Shown piece after piece: positions 17,970-25,778 of a DNA stretch of 64,000 nucleotides (its first letter is position 1; each line of letters starts with the position of its first letter). A model generated the notes under the pieces. The model had not been told where the DNA came from. It worked only from the letters and a program-made list of their open reading frames with translations, and ran no database searches. Origin of the DNA: Hyalangium versicolor (lineage in GTDB: Bacteria > Myxococcota > Myxococcia > Myxococcales > Myxococcaceae); NCBI RefSeq assembly GCF_020103695.1, contig NZ_JAHXBF010000005.1, positions 310,001 through 374,000 of the forward strand, in the 5' to 3' direction. Made by a program: the position numbers and the translations under genes.

Positions 17970-18590
17970 ATGGACCCGATGTTTCTCAAGGACGTCGAGG
18001 CTCACCAAGGCGTCGGCCACTATGCGTCGATGATCCAGAGGTGCCGCGAGGCAGGTAAGCCCTTCCCTCGCATCTGGCACCTGTTCGCATTCAAGCCCAA
18101 GGTCACCACTGCGCTGTCCGCCCTCTCCGAGGGGATCATGCGCGGCCCCTCACCCCTGCCCTCTGGCATGCGCGAACTGATTGCCGCGTTCACCTCTCGC
18201 GGCAATCACTGTTTGTTTTGAATGCACTCTCACGCCGCGGTCGCGGCGAAACTGCTGAATGACGACAAGAAGGTCCAGGCTGTCCTGGAGAATCACCTCA
18301 CCGCCCCCATCTCCGAGGCTGAAAAGGCCCTCTTCTCCTTCATCGACAAGGTCAACCTGGCTAGCGCGAAGATCCGCCAGGAGGACGTGGACGCATTGAA
18401 GGCCGTCGGCTGGTCCGACGAGGCCATCTACGACGCCATCAACGTCTGTGCGCTCTTCAACTTCTACAACCGCTGGATCGATGCCAACGGTGTGGGCCAC
18501 CACTCGGCCGAGCTCTATGCCTTCACCGGCGTCAGGCTGGCCCAGAGCGGCTATGCCGACCCAGGCCACACGCCGGAGAAGACAGGCTGA
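17970..18590 (+). CDS. Probable selenoprotein: AhpD/carboxymuconolactone decarboxylase-like peroxidase with Sec at UGA 18219-18221
   Basis: 206 residues if the in-frame TGA at 18219-18221 is read as selenocysteine (residue 84). Both sides of the TGA are in the same frame and together give one complete AhpD/CMD-fold protein: N-terminal helices to residue 78, then SRGNHC81-L-F-U84-MHSH88AAVA, the CxxCxxxH active site of the peroxidase-related group, then a normal C-terminal half ending KTG. The UGA falls on the second, resolving Cys position. Bacterial CxxU/UxxC forms of AhpD-like proteins are known. In support, a six-pair stem with a GGUC loop begins 11 bases past the UGA. The start is ATG 17970 with GGGAGG ten bases upstream. 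Function: thiol/selenol hydroperoxide reduction, by family. If UGA is not recoded, the product would be an 83-residue stub. No selA-D genes are in the window, so the machinery is unverified; a Cys-to-stop mutation remains the alternative. Confidence 0.8.
18178..18208 (+). repeat. Perfect 11-bp inverted repeat just upstream of the UGA codon
   Basis: TGATTGCCGCG (18178-18188) and CGCGGCAATCA (18198-18208) are exact reverse complements with a nine-base loop. CTGTTTGTTTTGA follows directly, so it has the form of a hairpin with a T-rich tail, lying inside the coding frame. It may be an attenuator/terminator or a structure that slows the ribosome before the UGA. Confidence 0.7.
18233..18248 (+). 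promoter_or_regulatory. Candidate bacterial SECIS hairpin
   Basis: CGCCGC (18233-18238), loop GGTC (18239-18242) and GCGGCG (18243-18248) form six G-C pairs. The loop begins 17 bases after the UGA, and the GGUC apex is the one SelB recognises in the E. coli fdhF SECIS. The bases also encode Ala-Ala-Val-Ala-Ala, which in a GC-rich genome can give such palindromes by chance, so the call rests on position and loop together. Confidence 0.6.
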
Positions 18591-18606
18591 GCATCACTCC
18601 GCTCAG
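18587..18606. terminator. Possible bidirectional terminator hairpin
   Basis: CTGAGC (18587-18592) and GCTCAG (18601-18606) pair across an eight-base loop between two convergent genes, with the TGA stops of both genes in the stems. No T-run. The same CTGAGC/GCTCAG outer stem is found at 11288-11334. Confidence 0.35.
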
Positions 18607-19439
18607 GGATCCGGATCCGGCAACTCGCCCGCAGGCAGCTCCGGATCCGGCTTCTGCGGGGGTGGAGGTTGCTGGTTCTCCCGCCCCGTGCGGTTCGTGC
18701 TGTCCGGCGCCGTCATCTCCGCTCCCTCCGGCAGCGGCGCTCCACCCCGGCGATCCTTGGGCGTCAGATCCTTCGCGAACTGCTCCGCCACCCCGTCCAG
18801 CAGCGAGGTGATCCCCTGCCGGAACAGATCCGGATCCTTGCCCACCCGAAACGGGTCCAGGTGCGGCGCCCCGATCTCGATCTGGTCCGCCGAAAACGGG
18901 CGGCGCCACAGCTCGCTCCGGTTGTCCAGCCGGAACATGCGCCCATAGCCCTTCAGGTATGCACCCGCATGCCCCTTCTCACTGCGCATGCCGTAGTCCT
19001 GGATCACGAACTCCACCACCACATCCACTCCCAGCGGCACCAGCAGATCGTAATCCGGTGCGTTCGCAGGCACCTCCTCCACCAGGAAGCTCTCCAGCGC
19101 CGAGGCAACCCTTGCCGGATCCACGACGTTCGTCCACGGCCGCTCGCGCGGCAACTGGTTGATCGTGTTGACGCGCAGGCGCTCGGAGATCTCGAAGCGC
19201 GTCACCGCCTTGCTCAGCTTCGCCTGCAGCCGGCGATCCGCCTCCTTCGGCTCGAGCTTCTTCAGCTTCTCTCCGTACGCATCATCCTCTCGGAACACCA
19301 GGGCCTTGGGCCCCGCTCCATCCTCGATCCGCGAGATGAACGCCGGCTGCGTCACGCGGTCCAGCTCCGCGCCGGCCAGCCGTGTCGTGGCACACCCCGA
19401 AAGAAACGCCAGCAGGACTAGGAACTTGCATCGCGCCAT
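18603..19439 (-). CDS. Lipoprotein of unknown function
   Basis: 278 residues from the ATG at 19439. The lipoprotein signal ends in lipobox LSGC (about residues 12-15), so it should be lipid-anchored and periplasm-facing. The mature protein has a helical, charged region (KLKKLEPKEADRRLQAKLSK), a strand-rich middle with the pattern DLLVPLGVDVVVEFVIQDYG and YLKGYGRMFRLDN, and a disordered tail rich in Pro, Asp and Glu. The middle resembles lipoproteins that measure about 200 residues in myxobacterial genomes, but no named family comes to mind. It converges with the selenoprotein gene and is divergent from the MshEN gene. Confidence 0.78.
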   Translation of the reverse strand: MARCKFLVLLAFLSGCATTRLAGAELDRVTQPAFISRIEDGAGPKALVFREDDAYGEKLKKLEPKEADRRLQAKLSKAVTRFEISERLRVNTINQLPRERPWTNVVDPARVASALESFLVEEVPANAPDYDLLVPLGVDVVVEFVIQDYGMRSEKGHAGAYLKGYGRMFRLDNRSELWRRPFSADQIEIGAPHLDPFRVGKDPDLFRQGITSLLDGVAEQFAKDLTPKDRRGGAPLPEGAEMTAPDSTNRTGRENQQPPPPQKPDPELPAGELPDPDP

Positions 19440-19558
19440 ACCGCACACATACCTCAAGGCACGCCACCCGGCCCACTCTCGTCGGCTGGGGATGTGATCC
19501 GTTCGACCGCTGCTGGTACCCTGGGGCTGTGAGCCCTCCCTCCTCGCCCCCTCCCCCC

Positions 19559-20263
19559 ATGCGCAAGAAGCGGCTCGGCGAGATCCTCATGGACGCCGGC
19601 CTCCTCACCGAGACCCAGCTGCGCTCGGCCCTGGCCGAACAGCGCAAGTGGGGCGGCAAGCTGGGCCACACGCTGGTGCAGATGGGCTTCGTGGATGAGA
19701 GCTCCATGGTCCACGCCCTCTCACGCCAACTGCACATCCCCGCCGTGGAGCTGGATTCGCTGACTCCGCCCGAGCACGTGCTCAAGCTCTTCCGCGTGGA
19801 TCTGGCCGAGCGCTACACCGTCTTCCCCATCGCCGCGGACACCACCCACAAGACGCTCACCCTGGCCAGCGCGGATCCCTCCAATGTGGATGCTCTCCAG
19901 GAGCTGACCTTCCACACCGATCAGAAGATCCAGGTCGTGGTCAGCAGCGCGTCCGCCATCGAGCGGGCCATCCGCAAGCACTACTACGGTGGCATCAGCA
20001 ACCACACTGCCGGAATGGAGAACTTCGGCATCCGGGAGCCCGTCTACGATCTCGCGCCGCCGCCTCCTCAGCGGATGACGTCCGCGCGAGAGGCCGACCT
20101 GCAACAGCGCATCGAGGCGCTCACCCAGCAGGTGGCCGATCTGCAGCAGATGGTCGCCAACCAGGCCCGCTCCCTGAGTGCACTCATCGAGGTGCTGGAC
20201 ACCCGAGGCGCCGTCTCTCGCGAGGAATACTTCGCCGTGCTGAGGGGTGCTCCCAGGAGCTAG
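19559..20263 (+). CDS. Free-standing MshEN (GspE N-terminal) domain protein, likely c-di-GMP binding
   Basis: 234 residues. The N-terminal 60 residues carry the complete two-part MshEN signature: RLGEILMDAGLLTETQLRSA with AL and Q following, a five-residue spacer, then KLGHTLVQMGFVDESSMVHA ending LSRQ. In MshE this 24-5-24 motif binds cyclic di-GMP. A second alpha/beta unit follows (about 55-150, the usual remainder of the T2SSE_N domain, HIPAVELDSLTPPE to SSASAIERAIRKHYYGG), then a Pro-rich joint and a coiled coil of about 50 residues. There is no ATPase, so it is not a secretion motor; it more likely works as a c-di-GMP-responsive adaptor. Start ATG 19559; a GTG ten codons earlier is possible. 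Confidence 0.85.
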   Translation: MRKKRLGEILMDAGLLTETQLRSALAEQRKWGGKLGHTLVQMGFVDESSMVHALSRQLHIPAVELDSLTPPEHVLKLFRVDLAERYTVFPIAADTTHKTLTLASADPSNVDALQELTFHTDQKIQVVVSSASAIERAIRKHYYGGISNHTAGMENFGIREPVYDLAPPPPQRMTSAREADLQQRIEALTQQVADLQQMVANQARSLSALIEVLDTRGAVSREEYFAVLRGAPRS

Positions 20264-20302
20264 GGGGAAACCCTCCATTGTGGATGGCGAGACGGAGTCT
20301 CT

Positions 20303-21154
20303 ATGCTTCCAGCATCGGAGGATGCCCGCATGGGACAGACCCTCACCTCGTCGCCGATGGGAACGGGGGACACGGAAATGTGGGAGCACCTCTCGCGGCT
20401 GATTGTCGAGGCGCGAGGAGGCGCACTGCTGCTCCGCCGTGGCCTGGTCGCGGCTCTCAACGAACGCATCCAGAGACTTCCCTCCGAGCTGGGGTCCGAT
20501 GCAAGCGCGTCCCTGCTGAACCGACTGCTGAACGAAGGCTGCTTGGAGGGACTGCAGGACGACACCGGACAGATCTCCACGCACGTGGCCGCGCGAACCC
20601 TGATGGGCCTGGGCTTCCCTCATGCCCTGCACGTGACGCCGGAGCAGTTGGAGGCATTGCACCAACAGAAGCTCCGCCCCACACGGCTGTCAGTCCCCAC
20701 GGTGCCGATCGGACTGACGCTGTTCGCCACCCTCCTCGTTCATGTGAGCCTCCTCGCCTCGGGCGTGGATTCGCGCTCCAGTCACACCATGGCGGGACTC
20801 CTCGCGGAGATGCTTGGCTGGTTGGTGGTGGGCTCTCCAAGCGGCGGTTTTGATTGCCTGGTGGGTTTTTCTCTACCTCCGCCTCCGCCGCCCGCGGTGG
20901 ATCGATATGCGGGTTACATGCTGTGGAGCCTCCTGGTTTTCTTCCTCGCGAGGGGAGTGGGACGTTTCTCATCCGTGCGCCCAGTTGGGGTGATTGTCTT
21001 GACCTCGCTGTCGACGATGGGGCTCATCATAGGGCTCGCCGAGAGCACGGGAGGCACTGGCTGGAGCTCGCTCGTGGCCGCTGGGGGCCTCGCGATCGTC
21101 ACGGTGCTTCTCTCGAGAAAGGCCCAACCTCTCTTCTCCGATGAGGAGCAATAA
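20303..21154 (+). CDS. Membrane protein of unknown function
   Basis: 283 residues. The first 140 residues form a soluble helical domain (WEHLSRLIVEARGGALLLRR, then RLLNEGCLEGLQDDTGQI). Membrane segments follow at about 140-158 (LTLFATLLVHVSLLASG), 215-230, 235-255 and 258-275. Between them is a Ser/Gly/Pro-rich loop containing LPPPPPPAVDRY. I do not recognise the family. The start at 20303 has a GGAG site five bases upstream. It begins 39 bases after the MshEN gene on the same strand, so the two may be cotranscribed, and it converges with the cNMP protein gene. Confidence 0.72.
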   Translation: MLPASEDARMGQTLTSSPMGTGDTEMWEHLSRLIVEARGGALLLRRGLVAALNERIQRLPSELGSDASASLLNRLLNEGCLEGLQDDTGQISTHVAARTLMGLGFPHALHVTPEQLEALHQQKLRPTRLSVPTVPIGLTLFATLLVHVSLLASGVDSRSSHTMAGLLAEMLGWLVVGSPSGGFDCLVGFSLPPPPPPAVDRYAGYMLWSLLVFFLARGVGRFSSVRPVGVIVLTSLSTMGLIIGLAESTGGTGWSSLVAAGGLAIVTVLLSRKAQPLFSDEEQ

Positions 21155-21167
21155 AGGAGACGGCCCG

Positions 21168-23579
21168 CTAGACGAGCAGCTCGTCCGCGGTCAGCTCGAT
21201 GACCTGGCTGCCCGTGAGCGCTTCGGTCCGGCGCAGCCGTTGCTCGGAGAGCTCCGAGACGAGCACGAGGATTTGTGGGTGCGTGAGGATGAGCGCGTCG
21301 AAGTCCTCGCGCGGCAACCGCAGCAGGGACGTGCGCCGGGTGGCCATCACCGTCGCCGTGGCCGGCGTCTTCGAGAGCAGGGAGATCTCCCCGAAGAGCT
21401 CTCCTTCCTTCATGCGAGAGAGCACCTGATCGCCCTTGCGGGCCTCCACCTCGCCCGAGAGCACCACGTAGAGCCCGTCCGTCCGATCACCCTCACGGAC
21501 GATGATCTCGTTGCGCTTCACCTCGCGGGCCCGGAACTTCTCCACCAGCGCGCGCCGATCCTTGCGTCCGAACGGCTCGAAGAGCGCCGAGGTGCTCATG
21601 ACGTTGGAGAGCATGCGCTCGCGGCAGAACTTCTTGAGCGCCCGCGCCACTTGCGGATGCTGCCGCGACAGCTCTGCTAGCACCGGAGCCGAGATCTCCA
21701 GGAGCTGCGTGTCCTCCGTCGCGCTCTCCACCGAGGCCATGCGCGGAGCACCGGACAGCAGGGCCATCTCACCGAAGAAGGCACCGATTCCCAGCGTCGC
21801 GAGCTCCTTGCGCTGAGTGCCCTCCTGCCGGAAGACACGGACGCTGCCTTCGCAGATGACGTAGAAGGAGTTGCTGTGGCTGCCCTGCTCGAAGACGCGC
21901 TCGCCCTGCGAGAAGCGGCGCAGCGGGCATCGCTCGAAGAGCTCGATGAAGGCGTCTTGGGGCAGATCCGAGAAGAGCGGGATGCTCGGCAGCGTGCCTG
22001 CCGCGGGTGCATCCGCCACCGCCTCGTCCGTGAGGCTGAGGATGCTCTCCTCCTCCCGGCGAGCAGCCTCGGGTGACTGTGCGGCGCGCTGCTTCACGCC
22101 GGAGATCGCCGCCTCTTCCACGGCCTGCAGCAGCGTGTCCGCTTCCGAAACCAGCTCCGTGAATTCCGACACCGAAGCGGGCGGCGCGCCAGGCGCTGCC
22201 ACCGCCGAGCGTCCCGGAGCGGGCGTCACAGACATGTCCGGCATGCCCGGCTCGGACGCCCGGCGCGGCCGAAGCCCCGGAGGTGCTGAGCCCGAGGGGG
22301 CAGCGGCGATCGCAGCCACTGCACCTGCAAGGGGTACCGAGGGTGCGGCCACGGTCGGAGCCGCCGCACTGGGAGCCAGTATCGAGGGTGCGGGCGTTGC
22401 GGGCTCGCTCACGGCCGTGGGCCCGGGGAACAGCGGCTCGCTCAACGCAGCCCACGAGAGTTTCTTCGTCCCACGCCCCAGATCCACCTCGAGCGAGGTC
22501 TCATCCTGCGAAGCAGCTGGAGCCTGCTGGGTGGGCACAACTGCCGCGGGCCGGGAAACGGGAGCGGGCCGCGGAGGCTCCAGCGGTGCAACGGAGGGAG
22601 CCGCAGGAGGGCGCGGCGCGGAGCCACGAGGAGCAAGTCCCGGCGGAGTGGCACTGGCTGCGGGGGCTGCTGGCTCGGGCGCACGCGGTGCCGACACCTC
22701 AGGCACCACAGGTGTGGACGCCGCTGGGGCGGAAGACGGCGCCGGATCCGGCAAGGAGGGTCCAGGTACCGGAGCGGTGGAAACCGGTGGCGAGACATGG
22801 ACGGGTTGGCGGACTTCCGGCTCCGGAGCAGGCGACGGCACCTGGGGAGCCAGAGGTGCAGCCTGAGCCTCGACCGGTGCAGCCGGAACCGCACTCTCCG
22901 GCTCGGAAGCGGGCGCGACCGCTACTCCCTGAACGACGGCGAGTTCCTCGTCGGGAGGCTCCTCTTCTATCTGGGTGGGTCTCTCGGGAGGAGACTCCGG
23001 GATCTCCAGCGGCGCATGGAGCGGAATCTCCATGTGCTCGGGGATGGTGCTCCCCCGCTCCGCAGCCTCCGCAGCCGGAGGAGGCGGAACAAGCACCGCT
23101 CGTGCCTGAACGGGCGCGGGAGCAGCAGCGGGCTCATCCTCCTCGGGCAGCTCGAGCGGTGCCGCGGACGGCCCCATCGAGACGCCCATGTTCTCGGTAA
23201 AGCTGGGAAGCTCCACACGGCGCGCGGGCGTGGATGAACGCTGAGGCCCCCCTTGGTCTCCGGCGCTCTTGCGCGCATACAGATCCGCCAGCATCTGCTG
23301 CACGCCCTTGTGGGCGGGATCCAGCTCGAGGATCAGCTTGCTGGCGGCGATGGCTCGCGGCAGGAAACCCTCGCGAGCGAAGCCCGTGGCGGCGAACTGG
23401 TAGGCCGAGATGGCGCGGTCCTTCTGGCCGGCCTTGGCCCACGCGTCCCCCATGCGCAGGCGGGCCTGGTAATCCTTCGGCTCCGCCTTGCAGTACTCCT
23501 CGTAGATTTCTGCGGCTTTGGAGAAGCGGCCCTTGGCAAAGGCCTCGGTGGCCTTGTCCCTGAGCTTGCGCAACTCCAT
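21168..23579 (-). CDS. TPR protein with two cyclic-nucleotide-binding domains
   Basis: 803 residues. Order: helical TPR-like repeats at 1-115 (AFAKGRFSKAAEIYEEYCKA, KAGQKDRAISAYQFA), a linker of about 400 residues extremely rich in Pro, Ala, Ser and Glu, then two tandem CRP-type nucleotide domains. The first has the phosphate-binding cassette FFGEMALLSGAPRMASVES with the expected Arg. The second has LFGEISLLSKTPATATVMA, where that Arg is Thr, so it probably does not bind cAMP normally. No DNA-binding or kinase domain is present, so it is not a CRP regulator; a scaffold or sensor role is likely. The start lies one base after the stop of the HEAT-repeat lipoprotein gene, so the two are cotranscribed. 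Confidence 0.88.
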   Translation of the reverse strand: MELRKLRDKATEAFAKGRFSKAAEIYEEYCKAEPKDYQARLRMGDAWAKAGQKDRAISAYQFAATGFAREGFLPRAIAASKLILELDPAHKGVQQMLADLYARKSAGDQGGPQRSSTPARRVELPSFTENMGVSMGPSAAPLELPEEDEPAAAPAPVQARAVLVPPPPAAEAAERGSTIPEHMEIPLHAPLEIPESPPERPTQIEEEPPDEELAVVQGVAVAPASEPESAVPAAPVEAQAAPLAPQVPSPAPEPEVRQPVHVSPPVSTAPVPGPSLPDPAPSSAPAASTPVVPEVSAPRAPEPAAPAASATPPGLAPRGSAPRPPAAPSVAPLEPPRPAPVSRPAAVVPTQQAPAASQDETSLEVDLGRGTKKLSWAALSEPLFPGPTAVSEPATPAPSILAPSAAAPTVAAPSVPLAGAVAAIAAAPSGSAPPGLRPRRASEPGMPDMSVTPAPGRSAVAAPGAPPASVSEFTELVSEADTLLQAVEEAAISGVKQRAAQSPEAARREEESILSLTDEAVADAPAAGTLPSIPLFSDLPQDAFIELFERCPLRRFSQGERVFEQGSHSNSFYVICEGSVRVFRQEGTQRKELATLGIGAFFGEMALLSGAPRMASVESATEDTQLLEISAPVLAELSRQHPQVARALKKFCRERMLSNVMSTSALFEPFGRKDRRALVEKFRAREVKRNEIIVREGDRTDGLYVVLSGEVEARKGDQVLSRMKEGELFGEISLLSKTPATATVMATRRTSLLRLPREDFDALILTHPQILVLVSELSEQRLRRTEALTGSQVIELTADELLV

Positions 23580-23580
23580 A

Positions 23581-25710
23581 TCAGTGGGCCCCCTCCGCGA
23601 CGGTGCCGGTCTTTGACAGAGCCGCGCTCACCGCTTCTCGGACACGCCGATAATAGTCGCTCTTGAGCGCGTCCAGGGCTTCCGCCTGCGCATTCGTGCC
23701 GATTTTCTTCAGCGCTGTCACGGCGGCGACACGGACCTCCGGCAGATCGTGGTACAGGTCGCGAGCCACCGCCTCGGCAGCCTTGGTGTCGCCGATCTCC
23801 CCGAGCGCCAGCAGCACCTCCCGCCGAGCCACGCTCGCAGGGTCCTCCAGGGCCTTGAGGAGCGTATCCACCGCGTCCTTGGCCTTGAGCCGGCCCAGGA
23901 TGCTGGCGGCCAGCACTGCCTCCGCCCCACCGTCGTGCACCACCGCCTGCAGCGCCTGCGAGGCTGAGGCCGGAGCGCCGAACTGATCCAGCGCGTCGAG
24001 CAGCACCAGCTTCTCGCTGGAGAACTGCGGCAGCAGCGACACGAGCGCGTTCTGGCCCGCCTCGCCCTGCTCCGCCAGCGCCTGGGCCAGTGCCTTCTGC
24101 AGATCCCGCTCGGCCTCGAACATGCCGCCCTTGGCCGCCTCGACGCCCTCGGGCCCCAGCCGCGCCAGCCCCACCAGGCCCGCGGTGCGCAGCGTCACGC
24201 TGGAATCCCCCGCATAGCCCTTGAGCAGCTCGAAGGCTCCCGGCGCCTTCACCGCCCCCAGCGCGCGCAGCACCGCGGCGAGCGGCTCGAGGCTCAACGG
24301 CTCCACATCATCGTAAAGCTCCGAGGGCACGCGCGGCTGGACGACCACCCGGCCCGCCTCGCGAGCGCGCTGGGCGTTGAGGGCCCGAACGCGATCGAGG
24401 AGCTGGCTCTGCTTCGCTGACCGGTCATCCCCCGGCAGGCCATGCTCATTGCTCGGAGCCGGAGTGGGCGCCGAGGGATCGAACCCGGCGCCATAGGTCA
24501 GCGGCAGCGCCGTGGTGACCCAGTCCTGGCGCGGGCCTTCAATTGCCTTGAGTTCCTGCTCGTAGAGCTTCTGCAGCGCCGGAGCCGCGGAGGGATCCCC
24601 GATGGCCGCCACGGCCTGCACCGCCAGCATGCGCTGCGCTGTGTCCGCCGACGTGAGCAGGGGCAGAACCTTGGGCAGCGCCGCCTTCGCCGCCGGCCCG
24701 AGCCCGATGACCGCCTGCAGGCCGCTCTCGATACCGGACGAACGGGAGAGCCGCTCGTTGATCGCATCCAGCGAGCACCCGCCCCGCGAGCGCATGTCCT
24801 GGGCCGCGGAGATCGCCTCTCTGCGAGCCCCTTCCAGGGCAACGGCGCACAGCGCCGCATCGGTCTCTGGCGAGCGAGGCAGCGCGGCGATGGCATCCGT
24901 GGCCAGCCCGCTCACGGCGCTCTTCTCCACGGCCACGGCCTGGAGACGCGGAACCGCGATCGGATCCTGCAGCTTGCGCAGCGCCGCGATGGAGGCCTCG
25001 CGCAGCTCGGGGAAGCTCTCATCCAGCAGCGGTGCGATCGCGGGTACCGCGCGCCGATCGCCCGCATCGCCCAGGCCTCGAACCGCGGCGGCGGCCATGA
25101 CGACCTGGCTGTCACGCACGAGCGGCATGAGCCGGTTGATGGCTTCGGGGCGCCCGCTCTTGCCGAGCTCCTCGGCGGCCCCGACGCGCTCGGGGAGCGT
25201 GCCCTCGTTGAGCGCGAGCAGGTTGCGCTCCCAGATGGCCTTGGACTCGGCGGCCACGACTTCGGCCATGGCGCCGGGCACGTTGGCGGACTTGAGCGCC
25301 TGGACGATGACCTGGCGCGTCTTCCGGCCCCGGCGACCGTACTGAAGGGTGAGGTACGCCTTGGCCTTGTCGTTCTTCACCTTGGCGAGCGCCATGGCGG
25401 CACGGCCCTGGACATCCTCATCCGAGTCCTCAAGCAGCTCGCCCAGCAGATCCACCACGCGGGGATCCTGGCTCTCGCCAAGGGCGGCAGCGGCCTCGCC
25501 TCGGACGATGGAGGCCATGTCCTTGGCGGCGCGGGTGAAGATGACCAGATCGTCGGTATTGCCCAACTTCGCGAGCGACTTCACCGCCAGGGCGCGGACC
25601 TCGGGCCGAGGGCTCTGGAGGTCCGCGAGGAGCTGATCGCGATTGCCCTGGCACCCGGCCAGCAGCAGCAGGGACAGGACGACGGCAAAGGGGCGTACGC
25701 CGGTTCTCAT
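23581..25710 (-). CDS. HEAT-repeat lipoprotein
   Basis: 709 residues. A lipoprotein signal ends in LLLLAGC (Cys near residue 19). From residue 30 on, almost the whole protein is HEAT/PBS-type helical repeats of about 30 residues, e.g. PEVRALAVKSLAKLGNTDD, IVRGEAAAALGESQDPRVVD and SVARREVLLALGEIGDTKAA. Such solenoids bind other proteins. A non-repeated part near residues 395-450 contains PSAPTPAPSNEHGLPGD. It probably sits on the periplasmic face of a membrane as an assembly platform. The neighbouring TPR/cNMP gene starts one base later, which suggests the two proteins work together across or along the envelope. Confidence 0.85.
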   Translation of the reverse strand: MRTGVRPFAVVLSLLLLAGCQGNRDQLLADLQSPRPEVRALAVKSLAKLGNTDDLVIFTRAAKDMASIVRGEAAAALGESQDPRVVDLLGELLEDSDEDVQGRAAMALAKVKNDKAKAYLTLQYGRRGRKTRQVIVQALKSANVPGAMAEVVAAESKAIWERNLLALNEGTLPERVGAAEELGKSGRPEAINRLMPLVRDSQVVMAAAAVRGLGDAGDRRAVPAIAPLLDESFPELREASIAALRKLQDPIAVPRLQAVAVEKSAVSGLATDAIAALPRSPETDAALCAVALEGARREAISAAQDMRSRGGCSLDAINERLSRSSGIESGLQAVIGLGPAAKAALPKVLPLLTSADTAQRMLAVQAVAAIGDPSAAPALQKLYEQELKAIEGPRQDWVTTALPLTYGAGFDPSAPTPAPSNEHGLPGDDRSAKQSQLLDRVRALNAQRAREAGRVVVQPRVPSELYDDVEPLSLEPLAAVLRALGAVKAPGAFELLKGYAGDSSVTLRTAGLVGLARLGPEGVEAAKGGMFEAERDLQKALAQALAEQGEAGQNALVSLLPQFSSEKLVLLDALDQFGAPASASQALQAVVHDGGAEAVLAASILGRLKAKDAVDTLLKALEDPASVARREVLLALGEIGDTKAAEAVARDLYHDLPEVRVAAVTALKKIGTNAQAEALDALKSDYYRRVREAVSAALSKTGTVAEGAH

Positions 25711-25778
25711 CGCGCTCCGAGAAGGAAAACGGTGGATGGGCGATCGCTTATATCAGCCCCGTTGGAAAGAACTCAGCG

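Noticed and set aside
17970..18221. Two separate genes, one ending at 18221 and one starting at 18222
   Set aside because: The second would start at ATG directly after the stop without its own ribosome site, and each alone is only half of one AhpD fold; the joined frame fits the family.
21171..21185. Hairpin GACGA-GCAGC-TCGTC at a convergent junction
   Set aside because: Five pairs, inside the coding end of the cNMP gene, no T-run; likely chance.
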